Source: a bacterium
GTDB lineage: Bacteria > Campylobacterota > Campylobacteria > Campylobacterales > Sulfurimonadaceae
Direction: 5' to 3'
DNA: 64,000 nt
Assembly: GCA_018825665.1 (NCBI GenBank)
Contig: JAHJEG010000044.1
Span: 1-64,000 of the forward strand
In this document: in pieces, positions 59,701 through 64,000 of the stretch
Position numbering within the stretch: position 1 is the stretch's first letter
Layout of the letters: each line of letters begins with the position of its first letter
The notes under the pieces: model-generated
What the model saw: only the letters and a program-made list of their open reading frames with translations
Database searches by the model: none
Told to the model about the DNA's origin: nothing
Made by a program: the position numbers and the translations under genes

Positions 59701-60194
59701 AAAACTTTCAAGGCTTTTTCATAATGCCTGTTCTTCATCAAAGCAAGGGCATAGGCATAAGCATGCTCATAGTTGTTTTCTATATTGTAGTTATATTCAA
59801 ATATTTCTAAGGCTTTTTTATATTCTTCTCTGTCAAATGCAGCATATCCAAGATAAAACTCATTTAAACTTTTGTATTTTCTCTCTTCTTGAGCCTCTTT
59901 ATAGTCCTTATTGATAATGACATAGGAAATATTTTTACTCTTAAATTTTGCAATATTATCTTGCATCTCTTCTGTGGTGTTTGAATCATTACATCTGAGT
60001 GATAACATATCATTTTTTTTGAGTATATAACAATTAAATCCATTGATCTTCAGTCTCAGTGCTTTTTGCTGAACAATATCCATATAGTTGCTTTTAGCGT
60101 TAAATACCTCAAATGTAACATCTACCTCTTTGGAAAGGGAAAGAGTATTAATTAAAAGTAGTAAAAAGATAAATCGAATATGAGTAGTAATCAT
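56721..60194 (-). CDS. bcsC: BcsC-like TPR and beta-barrel exporter
   Basis: 1157 aa, the size of BcsC. Signal peptide, then more than 15 TPR-like repeats across residues ~100-800, then a C-terminal outer-membrane barrel (from about residue 830, with DYHIYFDGDLLYLYNG and YLDFGLNS) like BcsC and PgaA. It would carry the glucan across periplasm and outer membrane. The start overlaps bcsZ by 47 bases. Close homologues of the TPR part are not recognisable by eye. Confidence 0.82.
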   Translation of the reverse strand: MITTHIRFIFLLLLINTLSLSKEVDVTFEVFNAKSNYMDIVQQKALRLKINGFNCYILKKNDMLSLRCNDSNTTEEMQDNIAKFKSKNISYVIINKDYKEAQEERKYKSLNEFYLGYAAFDREEYKKALEIFEYNYNIENNYEHAYAYALALMKNRHYEKALKVLNIYRKNKKANKLYKDIATTFMYKQLNKKNYTKAHEIVDNYLLKKHKLHTIINEKEISDLIEIKKYEEAIALANNYKLTNKIFDIDYLKALDLVQVKKYQEANVILSPYFYKEKKAMELLISNILSISSQYYEEKKYQEALDKLYGYLKYSTKVRELYNDILYNRALENGWKLVEESPKDALKFFKESCNIKNDYSCYSGMMYSYFNLKMYEQSLYLAEKLYEVEKTDELSVHAMRSAIKMQQLNTAKYWFDTTKNKKGLTNPYLLETFLTIDDYIKAKDYKEAANIVNYLISLYPQNVDVLKRQMQIFIFLKQYDDAHNVASEILLLDKESTEAKYTLSLYEFQHKDYKSCAQRLNDSNMTKEYQKELYYRCSAYVYAQENNINGAVSYIEKVQNNEIKSSFYLDIGNIYKNKGNAEAIRAYKEAKKYKSNDFNLELILLYTLKDFMKDDEVDSELEYAYTTYPLKTKELDAFKADYQKDRLHSYYKNNIYSRCYKYSNLIENELHDIDVYRMGGWCAYSLQKYDAAKEKFAKINLIFGENTEDIYGYALSCYQNNEHDRAIEALNRIRVIDNEKDAFLISSLYIDLHKQDDAKKILLKLPESKKRDSMLVSINKSFTKEAYENSASVGMFFQSQSGVNGKNRFDKYFVPVDYDYYNMKKDYHIYFDGDLLYLYNGYLSDNGGSYLDFGLNSTTQDDDLTSDIGFMPKLGIDYKNIKAQIGLTPVGAKITPEFTWLLAGFVSYDKLTFNLKFEQKEIDETMLSFVGEKAVKDSLEVNWGRVVKRGFEAGVSYDENVILSLNIGYYPQIFGLNTIDNSEFKSTVTAIYHPKVESISYVDIGALIAYDSYEKNTNLFTYGHGGYFSPQDFWLGSVFTQFGDIVNNDFYYQAKLSLGFEGFIVEDADKFPLSANDITLIGTQNGYSDGGITYKAAIQLGYNLNQNLDLISGFSMEKMNGYEVQQASFALVYRFEPKTYKTFNSFRLNHRVDQIIK

Positions 60195-61152
60195 TTTTAT
60201 TTTTCCCTTTTAAACTTTTAATTTCATTTGTAAATGAAGACATATTATTGAAATGTTTATCCAGCATATTATAGATACTTAAATGGGCAAAAGAATAGTT
60301 AAAAAGGCTGATTGTTCCATTTTTTAAGTCACTTGTACCAAATACTGAATCAACACTTTTCATCGAGTTTACATATTGGATATACGGCTCCAACAACTTA
60401 TCTTTATCCTTAATGTCGCTTTTTAAAATATTAAATGGGATTCTTAAAGCATCATACCCAAATGAATTATTTCTTGTCAGTTCTATTTTGAGTGTTCTTT
60501 TGTCTATTCTTATCCAGTCAGAATGTAATTTTAATGGAGAAAATTTTGCCTCGTTCAAAAGATTTATGCCGTCATTTTTTAATCTCTTCCAAGTGGTATC
60601 ATTGTCATATTGGACAAATTTGTCAAATATAAAAAAAAGGTAATAAGATAAATTTATTTCAAAATAACTTTCCGTATTGAAGCCTGTTTTGGCCGGCAGT
60701 AAGTAAAGCCTGCCTTTGTGGTTCATAATCAGATGTTGTTTAATGTTTTTGATTAAACTCAAAGCTTCTTGCTTATAATGGATTTGATTGGTTTTTTCAT
60801 ACATCAGCAGATTATCATAGGCTATCCATAAATCTCCGTCACTGGCATTATTTTTATCTAAAATATGCCAACTTTCATTTTTATCCTTACCCCATTTCCA
60901 GCTAATCAGTCCAAAATCATTGGTTGTCAGGTTGTCTTTATACCATTTGTAAATTTTGTCAAATGTTTTAATATCATCGTTTTTTAATGATAAATATAGG
61001 GCATATCCTATCGATTCACTGTGTGTAATATCACTATTTACCCTATCTATTACTCTACCATCATGAGCAACAAAAAGTGATTTGTACTCACCCCAGTTTG
61101 CTTGCACAACAGTATTCATAATAAAAAGAATAAAAAGCAGTTTACTCAGCAT
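60148..61152 (-). CDS. bcsZ: Glycoside hydrolase family 8 (BcsZ-like endoglucanase)
   Basis: 334 aa periplasmic endo-beta-1,4-glucanase. Signal peptide, catalytic acid E46 (HSESIGYAL) and the D-x-D segment D105/D107 (ASDGDLWIAY), both as in BcsZ. It trims or edits the nascent chain. Overlaps bcsB by 11 bases and bcsC by 47. Confidence 0.88.
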   Translation of the reverse strand: MLSKLLFILFIMNTVVQANWGEYKSLFVAHDGRVIDRVNSDITHSESIGYALYLSLKNDDIKTFDKIYKWYKDNLTTNDFGLISWKWGKDKNESWHILDKNNASDGDLWIAYDNLLMYEKTNQIHYKQEALSLIKNIKQHLIMNHKGRLYLLPAKTGFNTESYFEINLSYYLFFIFDKFVQYDNDTTWKRLKNDGINLLNEAKFSPLKLHSDWIRIDKRTLKIELTRNNSFGYDALRIPFNILKSDIKDKDKLLEPYIQYVNSMKSVDSVFGTSDLKNGTISLFNYSFAHLSIYNMLDKHFNNMSSFTNEIKSLKGKNKNDYYSYSIYLFTTFN

Positions 61153-64000
61153 CTTTATGATGTTCCTCTTTGAATTTATTTAAAAATGTTCTGACAATCC
61201 AAACAAATAGGATTAGTAAAATAAAGAAAACAATCATATATCTTACAGGATGCGCACCGATAGTCAGAGACATAGTCTCTAGCCAGCTAAGATGTGACAA
61301 TATATATTTGTCTTTAATATTATATGCGACTCCCTCTTCATCAATGTAATCATAAATAACGGTGTCTCCGAGGATGTTGTTTCTATTTTTGTATTTAAAG
61401 ATAGAAACAACCCCTTTATCCAAGCAAGAGGGATTGTTCGCACCAAATAACAATATTGTTTTGTCTTTATCATAAGGGGATCTTGCCATTTGCATAATAA
61501 TTGAAGTATCAGCCAAATTTGTTTCTTGCATGGAACTGATAAATCTATACTTTTTAAGTCTATCTTCATTTAAGATATCTTTGTGCTCTATAAATCTGTT
61601 TATATATGGATAATCTTTCTTCATAATCTCTTTGTCAAAAACGACTGGAGCATCCTTGCTTAATTCTTGAAGTTTATCATCATATATAGTTCCAAATACG
61701 ATTATATTTTTACCTTTATCTTCTTCACTTAGTTTAGTTGTAATATTCAAATAATTAGGATAAGAATCTAGTTCCTGAGTTAAGAAAAAGATGAAGTTCA
61801 TAGCACTGGAAATAGTTTCATCATCATTATTTGTAAGATATATTACGGTATCTTGTAGATCCGGAAATACAGAATATGGGTATTGCGCACTAGTAATAAA
61901 CTGCATATAAGGCAATTCAACCCACTGTTTAGCTTTTGGCAATATAAAATAAGAATCATCCATAACAGACGCAACAAGATTTTCTGTATTATATACTTCA
62001 CAGGCTCCTTTTTTTAACGGAACAAGTGAAAAATCCAATCTTAATTCATTGTGTCCTTTACCGATTAAATACGCTGGCATTTCAGAGATACTGTCAAAAT
62101 TAAAGAGTTTATTTGCTGCAATGTCAATATTTGAAATATGAGCACTTTTTGAAATATCAATTTGTTTGGCAAATATTTCATTCATGAATATATTAACAAC
62201 TGAATCTTCATGTATAACAGTAGGAAATACATAGTGCAGGTGCGCATCGATTCTGTCTTTCGTATCAAAATAGTTATCAGGATATACCTTAAATTTAAGA
62301 TTTATCTTGGGTGGATACCATCCTTTTAAAAATGTAGTTTCATATCCAAGTTCTTTAAAGTAAATCTTTTTATCTATTGGCACAAATCCTTTTGCGCTGT
62401 ATGCTTCTGCAGGTTCAGGAATCGTTACACTTTTGATATCAAGACCTTGTCTTTTATATTTGTCAAGATCATCTTTGTAAAGGGCATAAATACACTCTTT
62501 TTGTTTTTTTGCATCTTCTGGAGCAATAATGATTATAGCTTTGTCAACACTATTGGGATTTTGAATTACATTTATATCATGAGCTAGTTTATCTTCAATA
62601 TAGAGACTCTCAGTAGCTCTGTCCTTTTTATGCTGTAAACTGAATTTATATAGTTTATTGGCACTTATAGAAGTAAGAGAATGATCAAACATATAAAACT
62701 GATCAATGTATCCACTGAAGTTTAACTGCTCACCTGAGCCAAAACTTCCTATATAAGCGTCTTTTGAAAGTTTTGCATTATCAGAAATAAAATGACTGTA
62801 AACCTGCTTCAGGTTTAGAGATTGTCCATTTATTGTAATGGAGTTTCTCTCAACAACACCGTCATGAAACGTAGCAACCACATGATACCATTCGTTTTTG
62901 TCAAATTTGTATTTCGCTCCGTATAAATCTTTATTGGCTGTATTGAATCCAATATATCCGTTATACATCATCAATGCGTAGGTGTCAAATCCAAACAGTA
63001 TTGATCTTTTTACTTCTTTTGGATTGAACCAAAATGCAACGGTGGCCGCATCGGAATCTTTTATTTTTAAATCCCTTAAAGCAACTTTGGACTTGTTGAG
63101 ATAAAGACTTTTATCAAAAAAAGCACCTTTTTCAACTATCTCAACATCACTGTCTGGTTCAATTTTGGCAAATTCGGATTTATTTAACCAAGCGTTACAT
63201 GTATTTGAATTAAAAAACATGGAAAGAGAAGGTTTTTCATCGCTTATATAGCTGTCACTAAGACCGGTTAGTATCTCTTTTGCTTTTTCTTTGCTTGAAA
63301 TTATTACATTATGATTTGACATATCCAGAGCGTTGGATACCTTTATTTCTTCCAGTCTATATTTTAAATGGGTTGAGGCGACAGAGCTGAATAAAGAAAA
63401 ATTCTTTAAACTTTCTTCATCTTTTTTGTCCATTACATAGTTGAGCGGGGTAACAGAGTATTGTTTATCGTCAAATACATTAGACTGAATGGAACTTATT
63501 TGCTCTTTTATAGGTTTTGGACGAACCAATAGTTCTAAATAGCTATGAGCCAAGTCGATATCGCTCCATAATGACGTATGTGCACCATCCTCGCAATCGT
63601 AAGTGTAATGCTGTATGGCTTCAAATGTCAACACATTGTTTTCATAGAATAACGCTTGGTCAATATCAAATTTAATTCCACTGTTTTGATTGTCAAATAT
63701 TTTAAATTGAGTGACTACAACATCATTAAAAGAAACAACGGCTGAAGAAAGATCTTTTAATAGTAATATGGACGGAGTATATTTTATATACCCTTTGGCA
63801 TTTAAAATTTCCCACTTATTAGGCAGTGGAAAAGCTAAATTGAAATATCCGTCTATACCTCTTACTCTTTCAATATTTTCGTAAGAATTAAGATAATTAA
63901 AATGAATCCTTAGTATGGTATTGCCATTTTCTAAATCAATCCTTTGAATTGGATCCTGTTTGACATTTTTTCCGTAAAGACTTAAAAAAGCCATGAGTAG
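61142..64000 (-). CDS. bcsB: BcsB-like cellulose synthase subunit with LamG-like insert (partial)
   Basis: At least 952 codons; the frame is open to the window edge, and the first ATG seen (63994) lies inside a hydrophobic signal sequence. BcsB features: HYTYDCEDGAHTSLWSDIDL, repeated carbohydrate-binding/flavodoxin-like domains, and a C-terminal membrane helix (MIVFFILLILFVWIVRTFL). Residues ~285-450 form a LamG/concanavalin-like insert (VAFWFNPKEVKR, NEWYHVVATFHDG, YIGSFGSGEQLNFSGYIDQF). This accounts for a length ~200 aa over E. coli BcsB. Confidence 0.85.
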   Translation of the reverse strand, partial: LLMAFLSLYGKNVKQDPIQRIDLENGNTILRIHFNYLNSYENIERVRGIDGYFNLAFPLPNKWEILNAKGYIKYTPSILLLKDLSSAVVSFNDVVVTQFKIFDNQNSGIKFDIDQALFYENNVLTFEAIQHYTYDCEDGAHTSLWSDIDLAHSYLELLVRPKPIKEQISSIQSNVFDDKQYSVTPLNYVMDKKDEESLKNFSLFSSVASTHLKYRLEEIKVSNALDMSNHNVIISSKEKAKEILTGLSDSYISDEKPSLSMFFNSNTCNAWLNKSEFAKIEPDSDVEIVEKGAFFDKSLYLNKSKVALRDLKIKDSDAATVAFWFNPKEVKRSILFGFDTYALMMYNGYIGFNTANKDLYGAKYKFDKNEWYHVVATFHDGVVERNSITINGQSLNLKQVYSHFISDNAKLSKDAYIGSFGSGEQLNFSGYIDQFYMFDHSLTSISANKLYKFSLQHKKDRATESLYIEDKLAHDINVIQNPNSVDKAIIIIAPEDAKKQKECIYALYKDDLDKYKRQGLDIKSVTIPEPAEAYSAKGFVPIDKKIYFKELGYETTFLKGWYPPKINLKFKVYPDNYFDTKDRIDAHLHYVFPTVIHEDSVVNIFMNEIFAKQIDISKSAHISNIDIAANKLFNFDSISEMPAYLIGKGHNELRLDFSLVPLKKGACEVYNTENLVASVMDDSYFILPKAKQWVELPYMQFITSAQYPYSVFPDLQDTVIYLTNNDDETISSAMNFIFFLTQELDSYPNYLNITTKLSEEDKGKNIIVFGTIYDDKLQELSKDAPVVFDKEIMKKDYPYINRFIEHKDILNEDRLKKYRFISSMQETNLADTSIIMQMARSPYDKDKTILLFGANNPSCLDKGVVSIFKYKNRNNILGDTVIYDYIDEEGVAYNIKDKYILSHLSWLETMSLTIGAHPVRYMIVFFILLILFVWIVRTFLNKFKEEHHKDAE

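Overview
The window is about 64 kb of low-GC DNA from a Campylobacterota (epsilonproteobacterial) chromosome. It is most like Sulfurimonas or a close relative. The evidence is the split F-type ATP synthase locus (atpB far from atpF'-F-H-A-G-D-C), the rplI-hslV-hslU-era-csd6 gene order known from Helicobacter, a DUF1104-type small exported protein, helical-shape peptidoglycan peptidases, and a flavocytochrome-c sulfide dehydrogenase that points to sulfur oxidation. No rRNA, tRNA or CRISPR array was seen.

Layout. 1-5.7 kb: ATP synthase operon, cut at its 5' end. 5.7-10.2 kb: Tol-Pal envelope system. 10.3-16.4 kb (+): SlyD-type PPIase, a degenerate AAA+/Fis regulator, fabD, a nitrilase-family amidase, MTA/SAH/aminodeoxyfutalosine nucleosidase, ttcA, small unknowns and yebC, followed at 16.4 kb by yigZ. 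17-26.4 kb (-): an MSHA-type pilus/secretion machine in the order mshI-J-K-L-M-N-(extra gene)-E-G, without pilins. 26.5-34 kb (-): csd4/pgp1 and csd6/pgp2 peptidoglycan trimming enzymes, era, hslU, hslV, rplI, a ferredoxin-thioredoxin-reductase/rhodanese fusion and argG. From argG to mshG all genes run one way, mostly with overlapping or touching ends. 34-37.7 kb: flaG with a sigma-28 promoter, an MFS and a MATE transporter. 37.8-42.5 kb: a two-component module (OmpR-type regulator, beta-barrel, small PstS-like periplasmic protein, CheY-like regulator, hybrid-type sensor kinase). 42.5-49.2 kb: DUF1104, ligA, outer-membrane barrel, tlyA, ribF, truD, atpB.

49.2-52.6 kb looks like a remodelled junction. 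A flavocytochrome-c flavoprotein and an unusual calcium-repeat cytochrome lipoprotein are flanked by decayed gene fragments (a TrkA-N/RCK fragment, a short open segment) and the wreck of an IS5-like insertion sequence. 52.6-53.7 kb: ankyrin protein, thiS, acpS. 53.8-64 kb (-): a cellulose-type exopolysaccharide operon, bcsB (with an inserted LamG-like domain)-bcsZ-bcsC, continuing without a break into two FlgO-like lipoproteins, an SH3-like protein and a DUF1566 lipoprotein. bcsB runs off the window, and bcsA presumably lies beyond it.

The most unexpected signal is not a gene. The 9-mer GGCATGTGG (consensus nGGCATGTGGAA) occurs exactly 14 times on both strands in several reading frames, where well under one copy would be expected. 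One copy lies in an intergenic inverted pair that forms a hairpin. This is the pattern of a DNA-uptake sequence or another genome-wide signal. It is absent from the ATP synthase/Tol region and from the cellulose operon.
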